Of a DNA stretch of 64,000 bases, positions 53,641 to 64,000 are shown piece after piece. The DNA is taken from NCBI GenBank assembly GCA_946807835.1, contig OX327690.1, positions 12,868,501 to 12,932,500 on the forward strand, given 5' to 3'. The notes under the pieces are model-generated. The model saw only the letters and a program-made list of their open reading frames with translations. It searched no databases and was not told the origin of the DNA. This DNA comes from Ailanthus altissimus (Eukaryota > Streptophyta > Magnoliopsida > Sapindales > Simaroubaceae). A program made the translations under genes and the position numbers. Position 1 is the first letter of the stretch, and the number at the start of each line of letters is the position of its first letter.

Positions 53641-56600
53641 TGTCGTGATTGTGTGGTTAATATAGAGAAAAAGCAAAATTCAATTAATTTTTTTATAAAA
53701 AAAAATCTATTTTTTGCTTTATTAGCTTTTATATTTCTTCGCTTTGCTGAATGCTGATCTCGTTGGCGTTGGGAATGACATGGGGATGGTATCCTTCAAC
53801 GACAAAAACAATAACTGTAAATGCCACCTAACTTTGCCTTTTTACCCTTCTCTTATTATTATTATTATTTTCCAACGTATTACGAATTCGATTTTAGAAG
53901 GAGAAATACTATAAAATTGTCTATTTAAATATTTCATATAAATCAAATCTGTGCCTAATTCTAATTTGAGTAAGATTCAAATCACACATCTCTTAAATTA
54001 ATATTCAAATTCTATATTTTTTATATCAAATTTTAAATTTCATCTCTTATATAATCTTATAAAATTAAGAAATTTTCCTAACTAACCTCCCTTTTAATTT
54101 TATTTTTTTTAGCAACACATCAATTTACTTTTTTTTTTTTATAGTTAAAAGACGTGTAAAAGGACAATTTTGTCCCTCAATTATATTTTCTCTTGATTCA
54201 AATAATTTTTTTAAAAAAATCTAAAAAAGAATACACTCATTTTATTTTAAAGATTCTAATTAAATCAACGGTAAAATAAAATATATTTTTGAGATAAATA
54301 TATTAAAAATAAACATCTTGATTAGAGCAGATTTAGTAAAAAAAATAATGTAAAATAAGTGAAAAAAAAATTGAAATTAGAGGGCAATAGGCGTTGTAGA
54401 AGACCAGTACTGACATGTACCTAGCAAAGCGTGCGCATGTTGTGACGTGCACTGAGCCTGCACATCACCCGGCATGCCTTCCATTTTGTGCAGTACGTGA
54501 TTCATCCATTTTTTTGTACTTCTTAATCAAGTTTTTCAATGTTCAGGTTATTATTTTTTAACCTTTTTTTTTTATACAAAATCTACCCATATTATATTAC
54601 ATAACAACAATTTACTCATTTTAATTATATTTATCATAATAAAAATTATATATTAGTGTGTTGTTGATCTACTTAATTTGAGTGTTTTTTTTGTTTGGAA
54701 GTATTTGATGATTTGAGAGCATTCACGGGTGTTTTTCTCATTTAAAAATAAAAAAAAGAAAGAGAACGAGAGAAATATGATAAGAGACAAAAATATCCTA
54801 TTTTATATCTTTAGATTATAAAAAATATTAATAATTTTATGTGAGACTAAAAATAAATAAATTAAAAGAGAGGCTAATTAAGAAAATAAAAAATTTTACG
54901 AATTAAACTAACTAATAACTACTTTATTAGAGCTGAAGTCATTGCTATGATAGTAGCAACTCCCTTGTTTTTAGTTGGATAATTTCTATTTTTAAGAGAT
55001 AAAATAAAATACTTTATGTTTATGGAGCCTAAATTAGGTTCTTAGAAATAATTTAAGTTGCGTTATAAATATTTTATTTCAAGTTAGTTTAGAAAATTTC
55101 TCAATTTATCGAAAATTATTATTATTATTTAAATAAATACACACAAATATCTCTAAAATAAGATTTTAGGATTTGTTGACAAATGATATATATAGATAAT
55201 TTAATAAATAAATGTTATTATGTTAGTAATGTATATAGACCAAACTAAATTTATCTTTAAAAAAGAAAGTCTAAATTTCACGTCTTCATGTTATATGAAT
55301 TTTTTCAACTTATAAATGCATTTTACTTGGAAAGTCATGGAAAAGTAGAGGGTATTGGTCAAACAAGATTTGTCATAATTTCAAATGTCTACTCGGTTTT
55401 TTTAGTGTATAAACAGATTTGGACGAAATTTCCAATAATAACTTATACCTCTTTTTACTTCTTTTCAAGTTCTCAAATCTAAATAAAATTTCTTTCAAAA
55501 CTTCTCTCTCCTCTCAAACAAAAACAAACCAAGGCAGCATCGATCTCACCTCTCCATCAAAGAGAGGGCTAGATCCTTTCTCCAGTGAAAACTCCCCCTC
55601 CTATATCTCTATTTCTTCTTTTTTTCATCTTAGTTATTTTATTTTTTTGAAAAGCATTCTGGCGGCCTTTAGAGAAGACAATCATTCTCTTGTTGGAGAT
55701 TTCAAGCACTACTTAATTTTATAGTTTTCTCAACAGTTGTTGTGCATCCATGGCTAGCCACTGCACTTCATCAATTTTGGTCGAAATTTTTTGGCTTTGC
55801 TGTACTATGTCAGCTTTTGTGGTACGGTGAAGATCGCTGATGAGGCTTTGTAGTCACCATTCAACCGGTCATAAGTTATGGTCACGTTGGTGTGCTGTTG
55901 ACCTCGACTTATAATCGACAGCCTCATAGACCCAATTGCCCTTTTTCTCTCCGCTGCAGGGTTAACATCCATTGACCTTTTTCGACAACATGAGATTTTT
56001 TTCAAGTGGCACCAAATCCCAATTAGCCATATGTGCAAATTAAATTTACTTGGTACTTGATTTTATTGGATGTTGTTGACTGTTTTTTGTGTTTGCTATG
56101 TATGTTGTTGTAGTTACTTTTAATAATATTTGTGCACGAGGGTTGTCTCTTTTAACTTCAGGTCTGTTTCGATTGTTGTTCTCTCTTTCTTAGAAGGGTT
56201 TTCCATTGAAAAAATTATTTAATCTCTTGGATGCAAGGGGATGGGGTCGAGGATTGTCAGCGTGCAAGTATAATTTAAGTCCTGTTCATTTCTCTGATAA
56301 TTTTATTAGAAATCCCTAATTATGTAGCTTAACTAGTTTTCTTTAATGGAATTTAATTTTACTTCAAAAAACTTATACCTCTTACTTATAGTTAATACAT
56401 ATATGTATTAATCAATTAAAATAAATAAGAAACAAGATAAATTATTTAGATTAATGCTAAATATCTTAAATTTTATTCTAAAAGTGATGTGTTAAATAAA
56501 TATTAGGTGGTAAAATAGTATAAATTCTAAAATTATTTATTACATTTAATATTTACTTAATACATCACTTTAGAGTTGAATCCTTATTTCTATTTTATAG

Positions 56601-56645
56601 TATGAGTGACTAAAAATAGAAGGAAAAACGGAAGAAGTGTTTTTT
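53641..56645. other. Intergenic, AT-rich
   Basis: About 3 kb without a recognised gene. An island of more even composition lies at 55500-56250 with short frames on both strands (55419-55724, 55805-56038), but their translations show no known domain. It might be an old, unrecognised repeat. The rest is low-complexity AT DNA. Confidence 0.45.
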
Positions 56646-58090
56646 TGCTTTCAACACTTAAGAGAATTTCTAACACTTAGCCTTTCAAAATTCTCTCTAT
56701 CATTCACTTAACCCCTTGCACGATTTTTTGATGATTAATTGAGCAACTGATTGCTCTTTCATTTATTTATTATTATCTTTCACGAATTTTTGATGATTAA
56801 TTAAGCAACTAATTGCTCTTTCATTTATTTATTATTATCTTTCATTTTTTCATCTAATGACAATCATTATATTTACCATTAGTATTTTATTTATTATTAT
56901 CTTTCATTTTCTCACCTAATGACATCCATTATGTTTGCCATTAGGTTTTGTTTCTTATTATCTTACAATAAACCAAATTAAAACAAAATAAAATGAAATA
57001 TCATTTAAATGAACTTAGCCTTAATCGAGGCCAAATGAGAAAACACTTTCTCATCATTAAGAAATATCTTAAGGCCACCATTAATAAATGCCACCCATTT
57101 ATACTTATCTTATCATTTAATAAATATTAAATAAATGATTTAATCATATTAAATCATGGTAAAAACATATGCCAATTTAAATAAAAAAATTATTTGTTTG
57201 ATTTCAATTTAAATAATAATATCATATATTATTATTATTATTATTTTATTCAATAAATATTTTAATGAATAAAATAATGATATTATTTTTTATCCAACAA
57301 ATAAGGTCATTTTGGTAATTTCTAAATCAAACAATAATTGGCCCATAATGTACCATGTGTCAACATCTCATTGGTCAACAACTAATTGTTAACTAATTGA
57401 TATACTTATGTGACATGTGTGGAATCAAAGTATGATGGATTATTTATAAGCTCACTGTGGTATTCGGGTTAAAGGACCACGTATATTACTCAACTCGAGA
57501 GGACTTTCCATTGACGACTTCATGGGATGTCTATTGGGGTCATCGTTGAGTTGGTTCAGTATTCATTCCTCACTGAACACCTGTATACTATATGAACTTC
57601 TAGTAAGCTCATGGTTAGTTAAGAATAACCATCTAGACCATCTAAGTATAGTATATATTGGTCTATGTAAAAAGATTCCACTGATAGACCTGTATTGGTG
57701 AATTAAAACCAAGAACATATAATTTGAGAATAGACTACATAATAACATTTCTTAGCACCTATTACAACTCTTGCAATTATGTTATTACTAATGTATTCTC
57801 AGGTCTTTATACTGTCACAGACAATATTCTAACTTTTAGACTTCACTGATTAATATAACATGCTAACTCTTTAGCATTTATAATTTTCAATGATGTTAAC
57901 TCTTGACATTGATCTAAACTTCTTTAAAGCAAATCTAAACTCCTTCAGATCATATAATGTATGTAGCATCACAAGCATTGAACCATTTAATAATAACAAT
58001 TAGCGATTTAACAAATAATGAAATGTATAAATATTATAAAATAAAATATTCCTACAACAATAGAATGACACATGAGCACAAATTTTAACA
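56646..58090 (-). repeat. 3' LTR of copia element E (outer edge tentative)
   Basis: The minus strand starts TGTTAAAATTTGTGC at 58090, just after a purine-rich GAGCAAGTGGGTGTT (58091-58105). The low-coordinate end is placed at 56646, where tgctttcaac could be the complement of a ...GAAAGCA terminus. No target-site copy can be checked because the other LTR lies beyond the window. It includes four 62-bp units at 56719-56964. Confidence 0.55.
56719..56964. repeat. Four tandem units of about 62 bp
   Basis: Units start at 56719, 56781, 56843 and 56905. The first two share 'gatgattaatt.agcaact.attgctcttt', the last two share 'cacctaatgaca.tcattat.ttt.ccatta', and most end with the same 'tttatttattattatcttt'. 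The period is 62 throughout. Confidence 0.88.
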
Positions 58091-58180
58091 AACACCCACT
58101 TGCTCAGTGCTATTCATAGTAGTATCTTACACCCATAGACTCCATATGTTTCTCAATTACCTTTGGAGTTAAGGCCTTAG

Positions 58181-58408
58181 TTATTGGTCCGCTACATTAT
58201 TTACAAAGTCAACTCTACAAATTATTACATCTCCTATAGCCAAGATTTCTCTAATTATGTGGTATTTCCTCTCCACATAATTAGATCTTTGGTGCGCTCT
58301 TGGCTCTTTTGCTTGTGCAATAGCTCCGTTGTTGTCGCAAAATAAAAGGATAGGATTCATTGAGCTTGGGACAATCTCGAGCTCGGTGACAAACTTGCAT
58401 ATCAACAC
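58181..58408 (-). pseudogene. Ty1/copia RNase H fragment (element E)
   Basis: The 75-residue frame contains ILLFCDNNGAIAQAKEPRAH and the end block HIIREILAIGDVIICRV, both typical of copia RNase H. It is followed by NNVADQ, close to the usual 'N.AD..TK' end. Upstream sequence is interrupted by frame breaks around 58410-58690. Confidence 0.92.
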
Positions 58409-58695
58409 TGCTTTTTTTGCTGCCTCAGAGGTGCAATGTATTCCGCTTCAGTTGTTGAATCAGTTATGGATCCCTGTTTGGAGGTCTTTCAACTCACTGC
58501 AGCACCGTTGAGGATAAATACATATCCAGATGTAGACTTTCTATCATCTAGGTCAGACTGAAAGTCTAAATCTGTGTATCCCCTAATCTACAAATCACTT
58601 TCTCTATAAATTCGAAACTTGTCCTTTGTACCTTTAAGGTATTTAATGACATGTTTGACTGCCATCCAATGACTGTCACCTGGATCAGATTGATA

Positions 58696-59650
58696 TCAGC
58701 TAGTAACACTTACAGCCATGCTGATGTCAGGTCTCATGCACATCATAACATACGTCAGGCTACCTACAGTTGATGTATATAGCATCTTAGACATTTTAAC
58801 TCTTTCATCTTCCATCTGAGGAGACATTCTCCTCGAAAGATGGATGTCATGTATGAAAGGTACATTAGTTGTCTCACAGTTAGTAAAATTGTACCTTTCA
58901 ATGACACTATCGATGTATGATGATTGAGAGAGTCCTATCAGCTTCCCAGCTCTATCTCTATAAAGCTTTATACCTAGTATATAGGAAGCCTCTCCCAAGT
59001 CCTTCATGGAGAAGTTTTTGTTTAGATAACTCTTGACTGTTTGTAACATACCGATATCATTCCCAATGATTAGTATGTCATCCACGTAGAGAATTAAGAA
59101 GACAATCATACTCCCACTGACCTTTTTATACACATATGGTTCTTTATCATTTTTTATGAAGCCAGATCCTTTGATTACTACATCAAAACGAAGGATCCAA
59201 CTCCGAGAAGCCTACTTAAGCTCATAAATGGACTTCTTCAGTTTACACACTAAACCTATGGATTGACTGGATGCAAAACATTCAGGTTGTTTCATGTATT
59301 TCTCTTCCTCAAGATATACATTTAAAAATTCCGTCTTTACATTCATCTGCCATATCTCATAGTTATAATATGCAGTAATAGCCAATAAAATTTATATTGA
59401 CTTTAACATCGCTACTAGTGCAAAGGTTTCCTTATAATAAATCTCAGATCGTTGAGAATAACGCAATCAGTCGAACTTTGAAGGTCTTTACCTTTCCATT
59501 AAGCCTACTCTTCCGCTTGTAAATGTAAATCTATTTACAACTGATAGAAACTATTCCTTCAAAAAGCTCAACAAAGTCCTAGACTTGATTGTGATGAATT
59601 GAGTCAATTTTGGATTTTATGGCTTCTTGCTACTTTTCCGAGTTAATGTC
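58696..59650 (-). pseudogene. Ty1/copia reverse transcriptase relic (element E)
   Basis: The open 145-residue frame 58696-59133 shows VFLILYVDDILIIGNDIGML with intact catalytic aspartates. It continues with NFSMKDLGEASYILGIKLYR, LSQSSYIDSVIERYN and SPQMEDERVKMSKMLYTSTVGSLTYVMMCMRPDI. Farther upstream the minus strand reads SISCKWIY and KSRLNGKVKTFK, then SKIDSIHHNQVWD, but with stops and shifts. At 59658 the frame is cut by the solo LTR and resumes at 63951. Confidence 0.92.
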
Positions 59651-59658
59651 TAACATCA

Positions 59659-62600
59659 TGATGAACACTTGAAATTACACATTTAATAAGAGTTTTACAT
59701 GATTGTTTTGTATTACTAGTGTATTTAATTTTCTTAACTTAAGTATGTTTACAATATTGTACTTAATTATCGTATAACTGTTTTGTAGCAGGTTCGGTAA
59801 AATGGGCATAACTTTCTACCTAAAGATTAAATTGAGGTGATTCTTGATCCTGTGAAGAGCTGACTCAATGGGTTAACATATTTTATTTCAAAAAGCATTG
59901 GAAATTCGAGTGTTTAGAGGGTGAAAATTGGCCTAGAACAGAATTGATCTGCAGTACAGGCCCAGTTTGAACAGTTATTAGTATTTGGCCCATAACTATA
60001 GAAATCCGTATCTAATACGTATGAGATCACTCAATTTGGAAAGATAAGATACTTGTCTACAACTTTTATGTTTTGAGTGACAGCTAATTCGGATCACATC
60101 AATTCCAAATTGGATAATCAAGTGGGTGCCCAAGTGATAATGAATGCAAATTATTTTGCCATCATTCTTGACTTTCATCAACCAAGTGGTTCCCTCCAAA
60201 TTTGTCTCGATTTATCCATGTTTTTCTATAAATAGGTGGCTTGTTTATGCCTAAAAAAGGTAATTAGAAAGTTAGAATTTAGTTCAAAATACTTTTCCTT
60301 TGTATCCATTTCCTTGTACTATTATTTCTCTTGTTTACTATTAAGTCATGTTATTTCTTCTTCCATTTCTTTTCTTTTCATTTAGTTTTATTATGTCCAA
60401 ATAATTTTGTTTAAGCTAAGGTGAAAGGGTGAAGCTCTTGGCAAGGTAATAAGATATGTTTAATATTTATTCATGAATTTAATGCTTCATTTTTAAGTTA
60501 TGCAAATTTATATATGATGTATTTATTTTGTTTGTAGAATTAATACCCTTTCTTCTAAAGCGGTGATTCTTGATTTATTATTGACAAACTTAATACTTAG
60601 CACAATAAATTCTTGAAACCATTTACAAGATTTGGTTTATATAACTGTAGTAACCAGTTTCCACAACGGTAAGAATAAATATTTTTATATGTATAAATAT
60701 ACGTATTTTATTTGTATGTAAGCAATACTTGATTTATATATTGTTATTAGTAGTGTTTGTATAGGTTAAAGTCATACAATTAGCATTGGGTTTAATTGCA
60801 AGGCTTTAGATTTATTTTAGGGACCAAATTGTAATACTTTGAAAGTTTTGGGGGCAAATTCGTAAATATCAAAAATTAGCCTCTTAGTATAAAAATACAC
60901 TTTTAAACCCTAATTTACCATTTTTAGGTCGACCTACCCATTTTAAGAGAGAGAAGAGAGAAATAGAGGAGAGAGAAAGAGGAGAAGAAGAAGAAAAAGA
61001 AGAAGAAATTGGAAATTTGAATTTCAAGAGGTATATCATATGTATTTCTCAATTTATTGGTATTAATTAAGTTAATTCCTTTAAGTTTTAATTTCTAAAA
61101 ATATGTATAATTGAGGATTTGTTGTGTATTTCGTAAGATCATATGAGAATTGATGATGATCTATAAGATAGTTTGATAAATCATGATGAATTATGGAATT
61201 TCTGCTGGATAACCTCTTGATCTAGGAATTTTATAAATTGTTGTGATTCGATTCTGATTTTTAATTTTGAGTATATGAAATTAGACATGTTAAGGATCAT
61301 CTGAGACTTTGAATCGATTGAAAATTCTGGAAATTGAATTTATAGTGAATTTACCAAAATGACCCTGAAATTCTGGAAATTTCCTGTGTAAACAGTATAG
61401 TACAGTGAAAAATAATTTTTGTCCTACTGAATGATCTTCAAAAATTATAAATTTGTGGAATATGATAAGTTTATATGTCTAATATGATATACTCAGAATT
61501 GAGAATTTAGATCAATGTGGTTGAAGTGTTATGAATTTTTAAAGTGTATCAGCTCATTGCAGTATTTGATTAACAGGTTTTTAAAGTTAGACAATAAAAT
61601 ACTTTTAAAATACTTTTGGCAGTTATTTTGAAGTAAACTATTTATCATGAATTGGTATATGTGTCAAGAGTATTTCTGTGGTAGTTTTACAATTTTTAAG
61701 TTAGTATATGATTTTATAAAATTAGGAGATTGAATATTGTTCAGTAAGTATCTTGATCCTGTCAGGTTGGTAGTTTGGATTTGATGATGTGTATGAAATG
61801 GATTGTGTAGGAATTTTGATATAATATTCATATATAGGAAGGATATATGAGTCAAGATTAATACATTCTGATTTTGGAGTAATTGGACATCATTTGATGT
61901 ATTAGAAAATTTTGTTAAGTGTAAGTGGTCAGAATGACAAGTTTTGAGAAATCAAGTATTTAGACCAATTTGATGTGTTAAATGCATTGTGTATAATTTT
62001 GTAAGCTATTTAAGTATTTGTGTGAATTGTGAGGCTTATGAAAGGATTGATCTCCATTGATAGGTTAAGGAGATTTAAGCCTTGTAGCTGTAAGTGCTAA
62101 GAGGTAAGTATACTAGACTTTTACTGAAATCACTATAAGCATAGTAATTGTCTATGTATGATTTTGTAAATGTGCTTAAAAATATGTTTATGTTATGCCA
62201 AAGTGTATTTGATATGAAATGTGAAAGACATATGTTTATGAATGTGAGCATTAACATTGAACATGGACATACATGTGTTTTTGAAAGCGAGCTTTCAAAA
62301 TGAAATGTGTTTGACAAAGAAAGCTTTGAAGTGCAATATGTCCATGAGAAATATTTTGTGTTTTGAGGGTACTTGAACTCACTGTTAACTTAGTAGGCAT
62401 TTTATGTGATTTGTGGAGCCTTTATGTGTGGCCTTTCCTTCGGGATTGGTATATGTTATGTGTTCCGTATGTAGGGAGGATCCTATTGGTACCTAAAGGA
62501 AGTGTGAGTCATCACATTCGTGTGGTGGCGTATTGGTACATGTGAGAGGACTCACCGATGATCAGGGTGAGGGTTTGTCTTTTACCTTCGGGCATAAGCG

Positions 62601-63950
62601 TTATATATGTGTGATTTAAAGACCTCACTTGTACTATTCCTCTCATACGGTATGTCACCTACGAGTGACATTTGGCTCATTATGTGATATGTGATATGTA
62701 AGTCCTACTAAGTAGTAGTCGAGTAATGGTATTCCTATTATGTGTTTTGAAAGAATGTGTAAGCGCTTACATGATATGTTATTTGATAAGATTATGATTT
62801 TGATTGATCACAGCATATCATACATATGCATTGTGTACATATATGTATTTGTATTTGATATATGAAAAACTAGTATGCTTACTGAGTTTTATACTCATTA
62901 TAGTTTATGGTGATTTCAGGTAAATAAGGTACATGTGTGCTTAGCGGATTTGGCAAGGCTTCTGCTGTTCCTTGGGTTCCCTAAGTTGTTAGGTTGCTAA
63001 GTGTTTCATTTGGAGACACGTGGGATAAGATATTTGATTTGTCCCTATTAAATAAATACTTATGTATTATTTCATTGTGTGTGGATTGGATTTGGTTTAA
63101 GTTTTATAAAGTGTGGTTATTTGATGATTTTAAGTAAGAATTTGCAATGGATATATTCTGGGCTCCCGGTAACAAAGTTGCTACTGGTAACGTAGTAGAG
63201 TGTTAATCTCTGAGAAAACTCTACGTATCTCCGGTTTAATAATTGTCCCAGTCATAATTCAATTGCTATAATTCTGAAAGAAATTGAAATGAATGTTTAA
63301 ATATTGTCAAGATAAGTTTATATTTATATGTTAGGTTATGGTTGATTTTAGTGTTGAACTTACTAGCAACTTGCTAAGGATTCCCGGGTTGAATGAAAGT
63401 TGAAAATTTTGTGTAATATTATTTATGAGTGCACATGCAGTGAATGAATGTGAGTGATGTCGTGTGTCGGATCTTTTGGGTCTGGGGCGTGACAATAACC
63501 TTTCTTGTAAAGTGAGAGTCTTGATTTATTGTAGACAAATATAAAGATTGGCATAATAAATACTTGAACCCATTTATAAGATTTGGTGTATAATAATTGA
63601 AAGAAATAAATACTAATAAATATATAAATAATAATAAACTTTAATTGTTATATTTTCCGGTTGGAACCTCCTTTGTGTGAGGATTCCAATTGAGTTATAA
63701 AAAAATAAAAAGTTAAATATATTCTTACTTCTTATGCCAAGAGTGAATCCCCGTAACCTTAGCTTTTTATTTGAATTGGTTAATTGAAATAATATTTGCA
63801 AACATCTTATACTGCATTAATTATCTTTAAAGTGTTTATAATTTGTAATTTTAATTCTACTTCCCTGTGGATCGACCCCGTTCTCATCGGGTTATTTATT
63901 ACTTCGACAATCCTGCATTTAGGAATAATTTCTATATTCTGGACGTGTCA
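59659..63950. mobile_element. Solo LTR X inserted in copia E (about 1.44 kb without its own insert)
   Basis: Begins TGATGAACAC and ends GGACGTGTCA; flanking 5-bp target copies are catca (59654-59658) and catcg (63951-63955). Removing it joins the copia frame as TYKNAM then MLDINSEK (minus strand). In plus orientation it has a TATA box tctataaatagg at about 60226-60237. Near its right end it has ccctgtggatcgaccccg, a motif shared in diverged form with the solo LTR at 42242-43607. A tandem duplication of about 110 bp (60540-60645 and 63495-63602 before the inner insertion) lies within it. The inner insert is at 60646-63494. Confidence 0.82.
60646..63494 (+). mobile_element. Solo LTR Y, 2,849 bp, inserted inside solo LTR X
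   Basis: Starts TGTAGTAACC and ends GGGGCGTGACA. It is flanked by perfect 5-bp target copies ataac (60641-60645 and 63495-63499). The CGTGACA end is like that of the young chromovirus LTR (GTCGTGACA), so a Ty3/gypsy chromovirus origin is likely. In plus orientation a TATA box (agtataaaaatac) lies near 60886-60898, followed by a GA-rich leader (60949-61012). No protein-coding sequence is recognised; the short frames inside are by-products. Confidence 0.87.
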
Positions 63951-64000
63951 CATCGCATTCTTATAGGTTAAAGGATCGTTTTCTTCCACTAAAAAAACTC

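Larger units (their letters stand above)
56646..64000 (-). mobile_element. Ty1/copia element E (5' part off the window), with nested solo LTRs
   Basis: The minus strand holds RNase H (58181-58408), reverse transcriptase (58540-59650) and, after a nested insertion, the polymerase start (63951-64000, minus-strand EENDPLTYKNAM). The RNase H piece contains LLFCDNNGAIAQAKEPRAHQ and YVERKYHIIREI. The reverse transcriptase has LYVDDILIIGND. The element is inactive because of stops and two large insertions. It is a different copia family from element D, as LTR starts and protein sequence differ. Confidence 0.88.

Noticed and set aside
55419..56038. Frames of 101 and 77 codons in the island downstream of 55.4 kb
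   Set aside because: No recognisable domain, no splice-supported extension and low-complexity content; kept only as intergenic.
61664..62545. Frames inside solo LTR Y
   Set aside because: LTRs are non-coding; translations show no gag, pol or host similarity.

Overview
This window is nuclear DNA from a flowering plant, almost certainly a dicot. The evidence is AT-rich intergenic DNA, GT-AG introns with plant-like short exons, five plant gene families and dense nested LTR retrotransposons. I could not identify the species. There are no bacterial operons, CRISPR arrays, rRNA or tRNA genes. Exon coordinates were worked out by hand from splice sites, phase and protein-family resemblance.

Layout: (1) 1-11.1 kb holds three decayed Ty3/gypsy elements (A minus, B plus, C minus), with recognisable gag, protease, reverse transcriptase, RNase H and integrase pieces full of stops. 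(2) 11.1-12.9 kb is AT-rich with repeated modules. (3) 12.99-18.41 kb carries a complete 9-exon gamma-SNAP gene (+) whose last intron holds a TRIM-like miniature retroelement. (4) 19.5-20.2 kb carries an intronless fasciclin-domain secreted/GPI-type protein (+). (5) 21.37-28.73 kb carries an 11-coding-exon JmjN-JmjC-C5HC2-FYRN-FYRC histone H3K4 demethylase of the JMJ14/JMJ18 group (-). (6) 28.7-34.1 kb is AT-rich intergenic DNA with two foldback-type repeats. (7) 34.14-35.0 kb carries a 3-exon CASP-like four-helix membrane protein (-). (8) 35-38.1 kb holds a 672-bp tandem duplication of LTR-like sequence. (9) 38.2-48.56 kb is a Ty1/copia element (D, minus) interrupted by a foldback MITE-like element, a 1,366-bp solo LTR and a very young 3.6-kb non-autonomous chromovirus with LTRs that look identical. 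(10) 49.26-52.88 kb carries a complete LSD1-type zinc-finger gene (-) with a probable extra 5'UTR intron. (11) 53.6-56.6 kb is intergenic. (12) 56.6-64 kb is a second copia element (E, minus, running off the window), split by a solo LTR that is itself split by another, 2.85-kb solo LTR.

The five host genes are unrelated housekeeping, regulatory or membrane genes (vesicle fusion, cell-surface protein, chromatin demethylation, membrane scaffold, cell-death control) and do not form a cluster. The most informative structures are the nested insertions: target-site duplications and restored reading frames in the host copia elements fix their boundaries and order. The young chromovirus derivative has lost most of its polymerase region yet keeps one long reading frame joining gag-protease to an integrase tail/chromodomain. 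I saw no convincing new biological system; the most original material is in these transposon structures.
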